Numbered from the stretch's first letter, positions 45,744 to 56,744 are shown. The stretch is 64,000 bases of DNA from Mesobacillus selenatarsenatis SF-1 (GCF_000813125.1 NZ_BASE01000071.1:62001-126000); one strand, 5' to 3'. Translations and numbers: made by a program. Notes: generated by a model not told the origin, from the sequence alone.

Positions 45744-47477
45744 CTAGAACAACTCCTTGCATTTTGTGTGGACTTCCTGCGGCAAGAATGGATTTCCGTC
45801 ATATTTGAGGATCTTATGGATCTTCTCATGACTTCCGACATTCATCTTCATGATGTTTGCCAGCTGTCCTGTCGCATTGTTTTCAATAACTGCAACTTTC
45901 TTTGCAGATTGTACAAGCTGCATCATTTCATCAGCCGGGAATGGATGTACCAGGCGCACATGTGCGTGGTTTACCTTCAGGCCATCCTTCGCAAGTCTTC
46001 CCATTGCCTCTTCAATTGCACCTCTTGTAGAGTTGAAACCTACGATCAACAGATCAGCTTCCTCATGCGGAGCATTCTTGTGGATTGGCGTATTGAACTT
46101 CAGATTGCTGATTTTACGCATACGCTTATCCATTTGCGCAATACGGTTAGCAGCAGATTCCGAAGGTTTTCCTGTTTCATCATGTTCAACACCAGTAACG
46201 TGGTGGATTCCGTTCTTCATACCTGGGATAACACGTGGTGAAACACCATCTTCAGTTACTTCATAACGCTTGAAGTAGCCTTTATTATCAATTTCAGGAA
46301 GTGCTTCTGTAGCCAATTTCCCACGACGGATTTCCACTTTATCAAACTCAAGCGGTTCAACAGTCTGCTTTCCTAACGATAACTGCAGGTCAGTCAGCAT
46401 AATGACAGGACACTGATATTCTTCAGCAAGGTTGAATGCTTCAGCAGCATCATAGAATGCTTCCTGGACAGTACTTGGAGCAAAGACAATTTTAGGGATT
46501 TCACCGTGTGTTCCATAAATCATCGCCATTAGGTCTGACTGTTCCTGTTTTGTTGGAAGTCCTGTTGATGGACCGCCACGCTGTGTATCTACGATGACAA
46601 GCGGTGTTTCAGTGATACCTGAAAGGCCGATTGCTTCCATCTTCAATGAAAGACCTGGTCCAGCAGAAGCTGTAATGGCACGTACGCCGCCATAGTTAGC
46701 ACCGATTGTCATAGTGACAGCAGCAATCTCATCTTCAGTCTGTATCACTGTTCCGCCAAGAGCAGGAAGTTTCTTGATCAGATATTCCATGATTTCTGAA
46801 GCAGGTGTGATTGGATATGCAGCCATGAAGCGGCACCCTGCTGCTACTGCTCCAAGAGCGATTGCATCATTGCCAATCATGAACATGCGTTTCTGGCCAT
46901 CAGCCTTTTCAAGCTGCATTGTCTCAGCGCCGCCTAATTGTTCTTTCGTATATTCGTAGCCAGCTTTGATGGCTTCCATATTTTTATCGACAACTTGTTG
47001 TCCTTTGCGTCCGAAAATCTCCTGGACGACTTCTTCAAAAACTTGGATATCCAAGTCTAGAACTGCACTAGTTGCACCGATGGCAACCATATTTTTCATA
47101 AGAGATGTTCCCAATTCAGTAGCCATTTCCGTAAATGGAACCGCATACATCGCAGCTTGAGTATCCTCAGGCTTTTTCGGGTCAAACTTCGCATCAGCAA
47201 TAATTACGCCGTTCTCATGCAATTCTTTGTAGTTTACATCGATCGTTTCCTGATCGAAAGCTACAAGAATATCTAAATCGTCAGAAATAGATCGAACCTC
47301 TGTAGTGCTCACTCGAATCTTGTTATTTGTGTGTCCGCCCTTGATACGTGATGAAAAGTGACGGTAGCCATACAAGTAGTAGCCTAGACGGTTCAATGCA
47401 ATAGAGAAAATTTCCCCGGTAGATTCAATTCCTTCTCCCTGCTGTCCGCCAACTTTCCATGAAAGTTGATTGATCAT
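45744..47477 (-). CDS. korA: 2-oxoacid:ferredoxin oxidoreductase alpha subunit (gamma-alpha fusion)
   Basis: A 577-residue fusion. Residues 1-190 are the gamma domain (KVGGQQGEGIESTGEIFS ... GGHTNNKIRVS); from about 200 comes the pyrimidine-binding domain (NDAIALGAVAAGCRFMAAYPITPASE, GANYGGVRAITASAGPGLSL) and a C-terminal transketolase-like domain. Forms a complex with KorB. AGGGGTG precedes the ATG. Confidence 0.93.
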   Translation of the reverse strand: MINQLSWKVGGQQGEGIESTGEIFSIALNRLGYYLYGYRHFSSRIKGGHTNNKIRVSTTEVRSISDDLDILVAFDQETIDVNYKELHENGVIIADAKFDPKKPEDTQAAMYAVPFTEMATELGTSLMKNMVAIGATSAVLDLDIQVFEEVVQEIFGRKGQQVVDKNMEAIKAGYEYTKEQLGGAETMQLEKADGQKRMFMIGNDAIALGAVAAGCRFMAAYPITPASEIMEYLIKKLPALGGTVIQTEDEIAAVTMTIGANYGGVRAITASAGPGLSLKMEAIGLSGITETPLVIVDTQRGGPSTGLPTKQEQSDLMAMIYGTHGEIPKIVFAPSTVQEAFYDAAEAFNLAEEYQCPVIMLTDLQLSLGKQTVEPLEFDKVEIRRGKLATEALPEIDNKGYFKRYEVTEDGVSPRVIPGMKNGIHHVTGVEHDETGKPSESAANRIAQMDKRMRKISNLKFNTPIHKNAPHEEADLLIVGFNSTRGAIEEAMGRLAKDGLKVNHAHVRLVHPFPADEMMQLVQSAKKVAVIENNATGQLANIMKMNVGSHEKIHKILKYDGNPFLPQEVHTKCKELF

Positions 47478-47774
47478 CTCTTACACCCCTTTAGATACGT
47501 AAAAAAATATGTAAAAACGCTTCGTTATTAAGTGTAGCACTTTTCCAAGTAATTCACTAGAATTAAGCGGTTTACATCTTGCATTTATTGCAGAAATCTA
47601 GCAAATGGATGGTACTAAACGCTTACAATTCTAGACCTATGTGTAAAAAAAAGCAACCCTTTCAGAATAATTATTGACGAAAATATGAATATTTTTTTAT
47701 TTATTAAAATATTATAAGTTTCTTACTCTGCAACCCTTCGATTACTATGCAGAAATTCGCTGTCTCCATGGAAT

Positions 47775-48710
47775 TTACGCTCTTTGCACAGATAATCTGG
47801 TGGCCATATTCCCATATAGGAACTTACTCACTTGTATATCAGAATAATATTTTTGCAATTCGTTCCAAAGGTTTTCATATTGTTCGTTACCCTTAAGGTT
47901 TTTTACAGTGAATTCAATTCCATCAAAGTCTGATCCAAATCCCACATGATTTTCTCCCCCGAGAGAACAAATGTGATCAAGGTGGCGGAGGACATCATCT
48001 ATTGAAGCAGTATCCTTTTTACCTGATAAGAATTCTGGCACAAAGGTAACACCAATGACTGAATCTCGGTCAATCAGCTCTTTGATCTGATTATCCTTAA
48101 GATTGCGGGGATGGTGGCAAAGTGAATAACAGTTTGAATGGGATGCAAATACCCGGTCAGCTGCTTCCATTACATCCCAGAAGCCCTGTTCAGATAAGTG
48201 TGAGACATCGCAGATTGTTCTGGTTTCATTCAGAAGCTGGACAACCTGATGTCCAAACCTTGAAAGACCCGCTCCCCGTTCCTCCAGGGCACCATCAGCC
48301 ACAAAATTCCCAAAGTTCCACGTTAATCCCACAGACCGTACTCCCAACCTCAACAAAGTACGTAATTTCAATAAATCCTGCCCAATCGCATCACAACCTT
48401 CCAGGGTCAGCACTGCACCAATTTCATCTTCGACGAGCAGGTCAATGTCCACCCTGTCCTTAATCAGCTTGATTTGGGGATGCGGCCTTAAGACTTTTTC
48501 ATAAAATAAATCCGCCATTCGCAGTGCTGCTTCAAATTTTAGATCAGGGTGAACTGATTCAGGTACATAGATGGCAAATAATTGGATTTTGGTAGACGAT
48601 GCCTTCAGCCGTTCAAGATTGACTTGCAATTCAGGGGATTTGGCAAAATCAAGCGTTGGGTCCATGAATAATTTATATAGAACATCACAATGAGCGTCAT
48701 AGATTTTCAC
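47775..48710 (-). CDS. membrane dipeptidase family (M19) peptidase
   Basis: A 311-residue M19 family metallopeptidase: YDAHCDVLYKL (first metal site, H-x-D), EGCDAI, VGLTWNFGNFVADG, CDVSHLSEQGFWDV, FASHSNC and GSDFDGIE. It should hydrolyse dipeptides, possibly with D residues. The start is most likely GTG at 48710 (MKIYDAHCDV), 7 nt after AGGAGGT, rather than the ATG two codons earlier which touches the ribosome binding site. Confidence 0.88.
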   Translation of the reverse strand: MKIYDAHCDVLYKLFMDPTLDFAKSPELQVNLERLKASSTKIQLFAIYVPESVHPDLKFEAALRMADLFYEKVLRPHPQIKLIKDRVDIDLLVEDEIGAVLTLEGCDAIGQDLLKLRTLLRLGVRSVGLTWNFGNFVADGALEERGAGLSRFGHQVVQLLNETRTICDVSHLSEQGFWDVMEAADRVFASHSNCYSLCHHPRNLKDNQIKELIDRDSVIGVTFVPEFLSGKKDTASIDDVLRHLDHICSLGGENHVGFGSDFDGIEFTVKNLKGNEQYENLWNELQKYYSDIQVSKFLYGNMATRLSVQRA

Positions 48711-48838
48711 AAACATACCTCCTCTTTACATTCATAATACTCCATTCAATAAAATAAACCTGCTTGCAATAGCAAACAGGCTGAAAGTGACTATTGAAAA
48801 TTCTTTAGAGTGCTAATCTATCTATAGCGCTGACGCTT

Positions 48839-49099
48839 TCATCTGGGTTCAACAATCAATTTAATGGCTGTCCGTTCCTCGCCATCAATCAGGATATCAG
48901 TAAATGCCGGGATGCAAATTAAATCGACTCCGCTAGGTGCTACGAACCCTCTTGCGATCGCTACTGCCTTAACGGCCTGATTCAATGCACCCGCCCCGAT
49001 AGCCTGAATTTCTGCGCCCCCTCTTTCGCGCAGTACTCCAGCAAGCGCACCAGCTACAGAATTAGGATTAGATTTTGCTGAAACTTTTAATATCTCCAT
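48839..49099 (-). CDS. spoVS: stage V sporulation protein S
   Basis: The conserved 86-residue SpoVS (MEILKVSAKSNPNSVAGALAGVLRERG ... IKLIVEPR), an Alba-like fold protein that affects septation and spore coat assembly. GAGGAGCC precedes the ATG. It is usual downstream of ymdB in bacilli. Confidence 0.97.
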   Translation of the reverse strand: MEILKVSAKSNPNSVAGALAGVLRERGGAEIQAIGAGALNQAVKAVAIARGFVAPSGVDLICIPAFTDILIDGEERTAIKLIVEPR

Positions 49100-49573
49100 T
49101 CCTGGCTCCTCCTTATTTATCCCGTCCTGGACGTCTTAAGTGGACATCCAGTTTAGTCTGTTCCACTGCTACTATATTCAGGAGGAAGCCCACATATGAC
49201 CTTCACTAGAAAAAAGGATTGCAATTGATGATAATGATCCTGTTTGTTAGAGTGAATTGTTTTTTTGGGGAAAGGTCTCTTTTGTCTAGGTACTTCCCTC
49301 TTGCATAGATTTGTCTCTTTTTCAATCTGCCTTCAATGGGACTTGAATGGTACCTTTATGTGGGCTTCTGGTGCATCATGAGGGTACATTTCAGCGGGAA
49401 TAGCATCCTTATGCGCTCTTCTTCCTTTTTATAAGGGTATCTTTACTCCAGCTGCCCTGATATAGCCAACTCATACTGAAAACGCCTCCCATAACTAATT
49501 CAGGACAAATTAATAGACTGCAGGAATACTGGAATGAGTTCACCTGCAGCCTAAAAAAGGTTATCCATATATT
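49100..49573. other. 474-nt non-coding interval between ymdB and spoVS
   Basis: No gene is supported. CTGCAGG (49518-49524) and CCTGCAG (49543-49549) make an inverted repeat 25 nt from the ymdB stop, a weak terminator candidate. The rest is unstructured, with scattered GGTA/CTTTT motifs. The spoVS promoter must be here. Confidence 0.6.
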
Positions 49574-50371
49574 TTAGTCATAAAAAGGATGATCATCATT
49601 AACAAGGATCTTCTGGATTTTCACCGCTTTGCCGGTCTTCTTATCCAAATCTATCAATACTGCAGATAGCTGATTCCTTCCATCCATAGCCACTTCAAAT
49701 CGGGTTGGGAGACTTGTCATGAACCTTCTAAGCACCGCTTCTTTTTCTACTCCCAAAATTCCATCATACGGCCCGGTCATGCCTACATCAGTCAGGTAAG
49801 CTGTACCAGAGGGCAAAATCCGATCATCTGCTGTCTGAACATGAGTATGTGTTCCGACTACAGCGGAAACTCTTCCATCGAGATACCAGCCCATAGCCTG
49901 CTTTTCGCTAGTTGCCTCTGCATGGAAATCTACGAAAATGAGGGAAGTGCGTTTTCTTGCTTCCTCTATCAATTCATCTGCTTTTTTAAATGGGCAATCA
50001 AGTGGCGTCAAGAAAGTACGGCCCTGCAAATTGATTATAGCCAGTTCTTCCTGGTTGATCTTTAAATAAACGATCCCTTTTCCAGGTACTTCTTCAGGAA
50101 AATTCGCGGGCCTGACCAGGTATTTAGCATTATCAATGAATTCAAAAATATCACGATTATCCCATGCATGGTTTCCTAGAGTTACCGCTTGGGCACCCTG
50201 CTCAAGAAACTGACGATAAATCTTTTCGGTAATCCCTTTACCGCTCGCTGCATTCTCACCATTTATGATCGTAACAGTCGGGCGAAATTTCCCCTTTAGC
50301 TTTGGCAGGTATTCCGTAATCATATCCCTGCCCGGGGAACCTACAACATCCCCTACGAATAAAATTCTCAT
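49574..50371 (-). CDS. ymdB: metallophosphodiesterase YmdB
   Basis: 265 residues of the YmdB family: MRILFVGDVVGSPGRDM, NGENAASGKGI, LGNHAWDN, FVDFHAEATSEKQAM, and GTHTHVQTADDR provide the di-metal site. In B. subtilis it hydrolyses 2',3'-cAMP and affects biofilm and motility switching. I use the ATG at 50371; a GTG three codons upstream is possible but AGGAAA is better spaced to the ATG. Confidence 0.93.
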   Translation of the reverse strand: MRILFVGDVVGSPGRDMITEYLPKLKGKFRPTVTIINGENAASGKGITEKIYRQFLEQGAQAVTLGNHAWDNRDIFEFIDNAKYLVRPANFPEEVPGKGIVYLKINQEELAIINLQGRTFLTPLDCPFKKADELIEEARKRTSLIFVDFHAEATSEKQAMGWYLDGRVSAVVGTHTHVQTADDRILPSGTAYLTDVGMTGPYDGILGVEKEAVLRRFMTSLPTRFEVAMDGRNQLSAVLIDLDKKTGKAVKIQKILVNDDHPFYD

Positions 50372-50413
50372 TGCATTCACTTTCCTGTCTATAAATTAAG
50401 ATATTTAGGTGTA

Positions 50414-50428
50414 GCTCTTTTCTCAAAC
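50414..50428 (+). repeat. fragment of the MITE-like repeat
   Basis: GCTCTTTTCTCAAAC, identical to the 5' end of the elements at 13939-14121 and 19209-19395, followed by a diverged TATTG and a TTATGAG remnant. The rest of the element is missing. It lies in the ymdB-rny gap. Confidence 0.55.
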
Positions 50429-50578
50429 ACTATTGTATTAAGCTCCAGTTCTTATGAGCCGCCTAGGAAATTAAAGCCCCGAATCTTTAACACATGTAAA
50501 ACATCCATTATTAAAATTGTACCATAACATCGAGATTAGAGGAAAACCATCAGAACAGAACTATTTGACCAATATAAA

Positions 50579-50600
50579 AAGCGGCGCCGAAGCACCGCTT
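50579..50600 (-). terminator. terminator of rny
   Basis: AAGCGGTGC-TTCG-GCGCCGCTT with a TTCG tetraloop, followed by TTTTAT on the minus strand. The hairpin begins at the rny stop codon. Confidence 0.85.
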
Positions 50601-52165
50601 TATTTTGCATATTCAACTGCCCGTGTCTCACGGATAACTGTAACTTTGATATGTCCAGGATAATCGAGCTCTTCCTCGATTTTCTTGCGAATATCACGTG
50701 CGAGGCGATGTGCCTGCAAGTCATCAATTTGATCTGGCCTAACCATGATCCTGATTTCTCTACCAGCCTGAATAGCGAATGATTTCTCGACTCCCTCATA
50801 GGACTCTGAAATCTCTTCCAGCCTTTCGAGACGGCGGATATAGTTTTCAAGCGCTTCACTGCGGGCTCCAGGCCTTGCAGCTGACAATGCATCAGCAGCA
50901 GCGACAAGTACTGCAATAATCGAAGTAGGCTCAGTATCACCATGGTGGGAAGCAATACTGTTGATAACAACAGGATGTTCCTTATACTTAGTAGCCAGCT
51001 CAACGCCAATTTCAACGTGGCTGCCTTCTACCTCATGGTCGATCGCCTTACCGATGTCATGCAGGAGTCCTGCGCGGCGAGCTAATGTTTCATCTTCACC
51101 TAGCTCTGCAGCAAGCAATCCGGACAATTGAGCTACTTCCATTGAATGCTTAAGTACATTCTGTCCATAGCTTGTACGATACTTCAAGCGGCCAAGAATC
51201 TTGATAAGATCTGGATGCAGTCCGTGTACTCCCACTTCGAAGGTAGTCTGTTCCCCAACCTCTCGAATGTGTTCATCAACTTCACGGCGCGCTTTCTCAA
51301 CCATTTCCTCAATTCGAGCCGGATGAATACGTCCATCCTGGACAAGCTTCTCAAGAGCTAGACGGGCTGTTTCACGTCTGATTGGGTCAAATCCGGAAAG
51401 GATAACTGCTTCCGGAGTATCATCAATAATGAGATCAATTCCAGTCAACGTTTCCAGGGTGCGGATATTTCGTCCCTCACGTCCGATAATGCGCCCTTTC
51501 ATTTCATCATTCGGAAGATTTACAACTGATACAGTCGTTTCAGCAACATGATCTGCTGCACATCTTTGAATGGCCAGTGAAAGTACTTCTTTCGCTTTCT
51601 TATCGGATTCTTCTTTCGCCCTGTTTTCGTTTTCCTTAATCATTAGTGCAATGTCGTGAGCAAGTTCTTGCTCAGTTCGCTCCAAAATGATGGATTTAGC
51701 CTCATCACGCGTTAAGCCCGAGATGCGTTCTAGTTCAGTCTGCTGATTTCGTACCATCTCGTCCACTTTGCTTTCCATCTCTTCAATATGCTGTTGTCTT
51801 TTGGAAAGAGCGTCATCTTTTTTCTCTAAAAGATTCTCACGTTTGTTCAACGACTCATCTTTACGATCAAGATTCTCCTCTTTTTGCAATAAACGATTTT
51901 CTTGTTTTTGCAGTTCATTTCTTCGTTCACGAATTTCACGCTCTGCTTCTGAACGCAGTTTGTGATTTTCATCCTTAGCCTCCAGCAGGGATTCCTTTTT
52001 CATAGCCTCTGCTTCACGCTTCGCATCTTCAACAATTTGTTCTGCGGCGTTTTTGGCACCTGCAATTTTTGCTTCCGCAACGGATTTACGATAAAAATAG
52101 CCAACAACTGCACCGACGAATAGGCCAAGCAAAATGGAGATGATTGAAATAATTAGATCCATCAT
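50600..52165 (-). CDS. rny: ribonuclease Y
   Basis: 521 residues: N-terminal membrane helix ([21 protein letters not shown]), long coiled coil (about 30-200), KH domain ([21 protein letters not shown]), and HD domain ([20 protein letters not shown]). It starts decay and processing of many mRNAs at the membrane. AGGAGG is 5 nt from the ATG. The Y-complex partner RicA is also encoded in this window. Confidence 0.96.
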   Translation of the reverse strand: MMDLIISIISILLGLFVGAVVGYFYRKSVAEAKIAGAKNAAEQIVEDAKREAEAMKKESLLEAKDENHKLRSEAEREIRERRNELQKQENRLLQKEENLDRKDESLNKRENLLEKKDDALSKRQQHIEEMESKVDEMVRNQQTELERISGLTRDEAKSIILERTEQELAHDIALMIKENENRAKEESDKKAKEVLSLAIQRCAADHVAETTVSVVNLPNDEMKGRIIGREGRNIRTLETLTGIDLIIDDTPEAVILSGFDPIRRETARLALEKLVQDGRIHPARIEEMVEKARREVDEHIREVGEQTTFEVGVHGLHPDLIKILGRLKYRTSYGQNVLKHSMEVAQLSGLLAAELGEDETLARRAGLLHDIGKAIDHEVEGSHVEIGVELATKYKEHPVVINSIASHHGDTEPTSIIAVLVAAADALSAARPGARSEALENYIRRLERLEEISESYEGVEKSFAIQAGREIRIMVRPDQIDDLQAHRLARDIRKKIEEELDYPGHIKVTVIRETRAVEYAK

Positions 52166-52300
52166 TTTCACCTCCTCTTGCTATGAACTTGTGTTACGTT
52201 TTTTAAAGTGTCGGCATGTACATTGTTACAAGCATCAATATACAGCTCAAATGCTTTTAAACGTTTTTAATACCATGAAAATGTAAAATATACATTTTTA

Positions 52301-52329
52301 ATTGTAAAGCTGTCAAATTTTATTGTCAA
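52301..52329 (-). promoter_or_regulatory. promoter of rny
   Basis: TTGACA (52324-52329), 17-nt spacer, TACAAT (52301-52306) on the minus strand. The rest of 52166-52441 has no gene. Confidence 0.75.
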
Positions 52330-52441
52330 GGGTTTGTCCCATAACGGTTCTATTGGTTTGATTAATTATTCAATCAATTATTATTTTTGTGCTTCGCCGG
52401 AAGATTTTCGTTCCAGGCGCTTCACTGTAAGCAAAAACACA

Positions 52442-52470
52442 AACAAGGTCTCCTAGCTTTCAGGAGACCT
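52442..52470 (-). terminator. terminator of recA
   Basis: CAAGGTCTCCT pairs perfectly with AGGAGACCTTG; TTTGTGTTTTTG follows on the minus strand. Confidence 0.9.
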
Positions 52471-52493
52471 TGATCATAAACATAGATAATCTA

Positions 52494-53534
52494 TTAATCC
52501 AATTTGAGTTCTTCCTGGTCTTCATCAGTTTCAGTTACAGTGAACTCGCCATCAAGACCATAGTGATTACGGATCTTCTGTTTGACTTCAAGACGAATGG
52601 ACGGATTCTCTTTAAGGAAAAGCTTCGCATTTTCCCTTCCCTGCCCAAGACGCTCACCATTATAGGAATACCATGAACCGCTCTTATCGACGATATCAAG
52701 GTCTGAACCCATGTCGATGATTTCTCCCTCTTGGGAAATCCCTTCACCATACATAATATCCACTTCTGCTGTACGGAACGGAGGAGCTACCTTGTTCTTA
52801 ACAACTTTAATCCTTGTTTTGTTACCAACCATGTCGTTACCCTGCTTCAATGTTTCTGCACGGCGTACTTCAAGACGCACGCTTGAATAGAACTTCAATG
52901 CACGGCCGCCTGGTGTTGTTTCAGGGTTACCGAACATAACGCCGACTTTTTCACGAATCTGGTTAATGAAGATTGCAATAGTCTTAGACTTGTTGATCGC
53001 ACCGGAAAGCTTACGTAATGCCTGGGACATTAAACGAGCCTGAAGACCGACGTGGGCATCACCCATCTCACCTTCAATTTCAGCCTTAGGAACAAGAGCT
53101 GCAACGGAGTCAACAACAATAATATCAATTGCTCCACTTCGCACAAGTGCTTCTGCGATTTCCAAAGCCTGTTCTCCTGTGTCCGGCTGGGAAAGAAGAA
53201 GTTCATCGATATTTACACCAAGCTTTTGTGCATATACAGGGTCCAGAGCATGTTCGGCGTCTATGAAAGCCGCCTGTCCGCCATTAGCCTGTACTTCTGC
53301 AATCGCATGAAGCGCAACAGTTGTTTTACCTGAACTTTCAGGTCCGTAGATTTCAACAACACGCCCGCGAGGATATCCGCCTATTCCCAGTGCGACATCC
53401 AGTGCAAGGGATCCACTAGGAGAAGTAGATATCTTTGTGTCTGTCTTCTCTCCTAATTTCATAACTGAGCCTTTACCAAATTGCTTTTCAATCTGTTTTA
53501 ACGCCATATCTAAGGCAGCTTGACGATCACTCAC
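52494..53534 (-). CDS. recA: recombinase RecA
   Basis: A 346-residue RecA: Walker [15 protein letters not shown], Walker [13 protein letters not shown], loop 1 [14 protein letters not shown], and loop 2 around [15 protein letters not shown]. It forms strand-exchange filaments and triggers LexA cleavage. The start is GTG, 8 nt after AGGAGG. A LexA-type box lies upstream. Confidence 0.98.
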   Translation of the reverse strand: MSDRQAALDMALKQIEKQFGKGSVMKLGEKTDTKISTSPSGSLALDVALGIGGYPRGRVVEIYGPESSGKTTVALHAIAEVQANGGQAAFIDAEHALDPVYAQKLGVNIDELLLSQPDTGEQALEIAEALVRSGAIDIIVVDSVAALVPKAEIEGEMGDAHVGLQARLMSQALRKLSGAINKSKTIAIFINQIREKVGVMFGNPETTPGGRALKFYSSVRLEVRRAETLKQGNDMVGNKTRIKVVKNKVAPPFRTAEVDIMYGEGISQEGEIIDMGSDLDIVDKSGSWYSYNGERLGQGRENAKLFLKENPSIRLEVKQKIRNHYGLDGEFTVTETDEDQEELKLD

Positions 53535-53610
53535 TCAAATTCCTCCTTATTATATAAAAACGAACCAGCATACTGCTTGGCCGCAAATCTCTTATTTAAA
53601 GCCTACTATT

Positions 53611-53662
53611 ACTATACCTTTTTCCTAGGTGTTTGTCTATTAAAAAATCGAACATTTATTCG
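53611..53662 (-). promoter_or_regulatory. recA promoter with LexA (DinR) box
   Basis: CGAAC-ATTT-ATTCG (53649-53662, read on the plus strand) matches the Bacillus LexA consensus CGAAC-N4-GTTCG with one mismatch. Nine bases downstream on the minus strand is TAGACA (53634-53639), then 17 nt, then TATAGT (53611-53616), a sound sigma-A promoter. Confidence 0.85.
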
Positions 53663-53792
53663 TTTTTTTTAGAACAAGGGAAATTGAGAAAATTGAATTT
53701 CATGTGAATGTTTCACTAGTTTTCAAACAAACTGTACCCTTTAAAAGAGGATTTTCGCAAGAAATCTTTCTTTTTTGTACCCTAATTAATAA

Positions 53793-53819
53793 AACACGGA
53801 AGTTCATAACTTCCGTGTT
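53793..53819 (-). terminator. terminator of cinA, overlapping its stop codon
   Basis: AACACGGAAGTT pairs perfectly with AACTTCCGTGTT around a 3-nt loop; TTTATTAATTA follows on the minus strand. The cinA stop codon lies in the loop region, so the last codons form the upstream arm. Confidence 0.88.
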
Positions 53820-55054
53820 CCTGATAATCTATTAATTATAATCTGGGAGCCAAACTTTACAGCCCTTTTCCTGATAGCGGTGCGGGAGCCACTCAGGCTA
53901 AGTTTTTCTGAATGGACTGGTTGGCCTTTTACGTGTAGCCCGATAAATAAGGTCCCTGGAGGATGACCTTCCAGGCTGTCGGGACCTGCTACTCCGGTAA
54001 AACTGATGCCGATGTCAGAGTTGGTAAGCGATGCAGCATTCATTGCTAGCTCTTCCGCACATTCACCGCTTACAGCCCCATACTTCTCAATTGTTTCCGG
54101 GTTAACCTTAACAAGTCCTATTTTGGCTTCGTTCGAGTAACAAACCAAGCCGCCTTTGAAAAGGCTGCTTGCACCGGAGACTGAAGTCAATTCCTGCTGG
54201 AACATTCCGCCTGTCAAGCTTTCAGCCGCTGATACCGTCAAGTTTTTGTTTTTCAATAGTTTCGAAAGCTCGATCATTAACGAAGTTTCATCGTAACCAT
54301 AAAAATACTCACCGACTCTGTCCATGATTTCTGCTTCCACTCTATCAATCAATGCTTGTGCTGTGTCTTTGGAATCATCCCTGGCCGTAAGTCTCAGTGT
54401 AACTTCCCCGTCACCAGCCAAAGGGGCGATGGTTGGATTGCCCTGCTTGTCAATCAAATCTTCTATTTCCGATTCAAGGGCTGCCTCTCCGATTCCAAAA
54501 AATCGCAGGACCCTTGATTCAATTTTAGCCTGATTGCCGGTCATGCTTTCTATAGCCGGCTGGCCATATTTCAAGAACATTGGCTCCATCTCGGATGGTG
54601 GTCCTGGCAGAAGCATGAACTTGCTGTCTGCTGTTGCCAGGAACATTCCCGGTGCCATGCCATGTTCATTTTTCAGGACGGTTGATCCCTCAATCACGAG
54701 AGCTTGCTTCCTGTTATTTTCAGTCATTACCCTGTTCGTTTTTTCAAAATACAATTCGATGGACCTCATCGCTTCTTCATTAAGAACAAGCTGTTTTCCA
54801 AGCTGCCCAGCAATTGTATCTTTTGTCAGGTCATCTTTAGTTGGACCTAAACCGCCAGTGAAGATAATCAGGTCTGCGCGTTCCCGTGCAATTCCCATCG
54901 CGTTCTTCAATCGATCAGGATTATCCCCCACGACCGTATGGTAGAAAACATTGATTCCCAGGTCGGCAAGCTGCCTGGAAAGGAATCTGGCGTTTGTATT
55001 GACGATTTGCCCAAGGAGCAACTCAGATCCCACAGCAATGATTTCGGCATTCAT
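53804..55054 (-). CDS. cinA: competence/damage-inducible protein CinA
   Basis: 416 residues with two domains: an N-terminal MoaB/MogA-like domain ([40 protein letters not shown]) and a C-terminal PncC-like nicotinamide-nucleotide amidase domain ([25 protein letters not shown]). Recruited with RecA in competent bacilli. The start at 55054 follows AGGGGGA; eight upstream codons are rejected. Confidence 0.94.
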   Translation of the reverse strand: MNAEIIAVGSELLLGQIVNTNARFLSRQLADLGINVFYHTVVGDNPDRLKNAMGIARERADLIIFTGGLGPTKDDLTKDTIAGQLGKQLVLNEEAMRSIELYFEKTNRVMTENNRKQALVIEGSTVLKNEHGMAPGMFLATADSKFMLLPGPPSEMEPMFLKYGQPAIESMTGNQAKIESRVLRFFGIGEAALESEIEDLIDKQGNPTIAPLAGDGEVTLRLTARDDSKDTAQALIDRVEAEIMDRVGEYFYGYDETSLMIELSKLLKNKNLTVSAAESLTGGMFQQELTSVSGASSLFKGGLVCYSNEAKIGLVKVNPETIEKYGAVSGECAEELAMNAASLTNSDIGISFTGVAGPDSLEGHPPGTLFIGLHVKGQPVHSEKLSLSGSRTAIRKRAVKFGSQIIINRLSGTRKL

Positions 55055-55077
55055 ATCTTTTCCCCCTGACAAAATCA

Positions 55078-55656
55078 TTATTTGGAATTACGGAACACTT
55101 GCATATTTTTAGCGAAGTAATCCCATCCGGACCAAATTGTAAAGATCATCGCCACCCATAATGCAATATCTGCAAACGGAATAGAGAATGCTTCAAAAAT
55201 GATATTGTGCAGCAACAGCGCGGAAATTGCCACTGTTTGTGCCCACATTTTAATTTTGCCAGGCATTTTTGCTGCAACAACCTCACCACCGCCTGCTAGC
55301 AGTAAACGAAGTCCTGTCACCGCAAACTCCCGACTGATAATAATGATGACAATCCACGCAGGGGCATACCCCAGTTCAACCAACACAATTAATGCAGAGG
55401 AGACAAGCAGTTTATCCGCGAGGGGGTCAAGAAATTTCCCAAGATTGGTAACTAGATTGTGCTTTCGTGCCAGATAGCCGTCAACCCAGTCTGTCACAGA
55501 CGCAAATATATAAATTAGCGCTCCCACAAAATGAGTGACCGGCATGGTTGTGCCAAGAAGGGAAATTTCCCCCCATGAAAATGGGACAATCATAATGATC
55601 ATGAATAACGGAATCAATAAAATTCGTGAAACCGTAATTTTATTTGGCAAGTTCAT
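55078..55656 (-). CDS. pgsA: phosphatidylglycerophosphate synthase
   Basis: 192 residues with several membrane helices and the CDP-alcohol phosphotransferase motif D-x2-D-G-x2-A-R-x8-G-x3-D-x3-D, seen from [12 protein letters not shown] to GKFLDPLAD. It joins CDP-diacylglycerol and glycerol 3-phosphate for phosphatidylglycerol. CTGGAGG precedes the ATG. Confidence 0.96.
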   Translation of the reverse strand: MNLPNKITVSRILLIPLFMIIMIVPFSWGEISLLGTTMPVTHFVGALIYIFASVTDWVDGYLARKHNLVTNLGKFLDPLADKLLVSSALIVLVELGYAPAWIVIIIISREFAVTGLRLLLAGGGEVVAAKMPGKIKMWAQTVAISALLLHNIIFEAFSIPFADIALWVAMIFTIWSGWDYFAKNMQVFRNSK

Positions 55657-55758
55657 ATACTTTTCCTCCAGATGAAAAATTACAAAGCCATTACATTGAC
55701 TTCTTTCATTATATCCAATATGTATAAATCATCATTAAATATGCCTACTATAATTTTA

Positions 55759-55786
55759 GCCCGTATAAACAAAAGTCCATACGGGC
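55759..55786 (-). terminator. weak terminator after the rodZ-like gene
   Basis: GCCCGTAT pairs with ATACGGGC around a 12-nt loop, with only TAAAATTA after it on the minus strand. Confidence 0.5.
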
Positions 55787-55839
55787 ATTTTGATAAATCC
55801 TAGTTTTAAATGGCTCTTCAAAACACAAAGCCTTTAAAC

Positions 55840-56724
55840 TTATTTCACGAAATTAATCGTAATCTCCTGGGTCATAACCTCTTCAGGAGGTACTGCATAT
55901 TCAAGCTTTTGGTCATTTACATAGATTTCGGTATCTGGAGCAAAGCCAACTTTGATCAAAGCCTGAGTATCGTTTGTCAGGTCAGCGGTCTCGCTGACTT
56001 TAACATCTTTATTCAACTCTTCGCCAAAATAAGTCTTGCCTGCCCCGTTTTTAACACTGACCCATGTCCTGCCTAAAGAAACAACCTTCACGACGAACTT
56101 GTCTGTATTCTTCAATTCATATACCGTATTGCTGCCGGTGTTCGAGGCAACCGTAAGCTCCTGCGCAGGTGTTTCTGGCTCGGCTTCCTCTTCAACTGGT
56201 TCTTCTTCCTCTGCAGTATCTTCTTCCTCGCCTGTACCATCGTCACCGCTATCATCTGCAAAGTCATCAGTCTCTTCAAAATTAGGTTTGCTCTTGTCTG
56301 TATTTGCAGGCTGGTCAGCTCCATCACCTGCACTCTTGACAATAAGATACCAAACGAGGGCAATGGCACCAATCATGAATATGGCAATTAGTATTTTCGG
56401 TAAGAAGTCTAAGACTTTCGAAGTCTCCGGAGAGATGCTTTTCCTCGACTGGACACGGGAAAGCTGGTCAGGCAACTCTTCGTTGTATGTAGATGGAATT
56501 TCATTTTTGTGCTGCTCAAACAGTTGTTCTGGATCAAGCCCGACAGCTTCAGCATATTGTTTTATGAATGCACGGACATAAAACTTTCCTGGCATCATTG
56601 AATAATTGCCCTCTTCAATACCAAGAAGGTAGCGCTTTTGTATTTTCGTGATGGACTGCAGTTCGTCCAGGCTGAGGCCCTTAGCTTCACGTGCTTCCTT
56701 TAATATATTTCCTAACTCAGTCAC
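55840..56724 (-). CDS. RodZ-like cell-shape protein (YmfM)
   Basis: 294 residues: N-terminal helix-turn-helix (ELGNILKEAREAKGLSLDELQSITKIQKRYLLGIEEGNYSMMP ...), one membrane helix (LPKILIAIFMIGAIALVWYLI near 115), an acidic low-complexity stretch and a C-terminal beta domain (DUF4115). This is the RodZ build, which ties MreB to the membrane. The start is GTG at 56724, with GGAAGG 7 nt upstream; a TTG five codons earlier overlaps that site. Confidence 0.88.
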   Translation of the reverse strand: MTELGNILKEAREAKGLSLDELQSITKIQKRYLLGIEEGNYSMMPGKFYVRAFIKQYAEAVGLDPEQLFEQHKNEIPSTYNEELPDQLSRVQSRKSISPETSKVLDFLPKILIAIFMIGAIALVWYLIVKSAGDGADQPANTDKSKPNFEETDDFADDSGDDGTGEEEDTAEEEEPVEEEAEPETPAQELTVASNTGSNTVYELKNTDKFVVKVVSLGRTWVSVKNGAGKTYFGEELNKDVKVSETADLTNDTQALIKVGFAPDTEIYVNDQKLEYAVPPEEVMTQEITINFVK

Positions 56725-56744
56725 GATAACACCTTCCAATACTG

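Noticed and set aside
47613-47628. cre-like sequence upstream of korA
   Set aside because: Two mismatches at key CA positions of the CcpA consensus and no fit to a promoter.
50536-51015. 159-residue frame inside rny
   Set aside because: A shadow frame of the conserved HD-domain region of RNase Y on the same strand.
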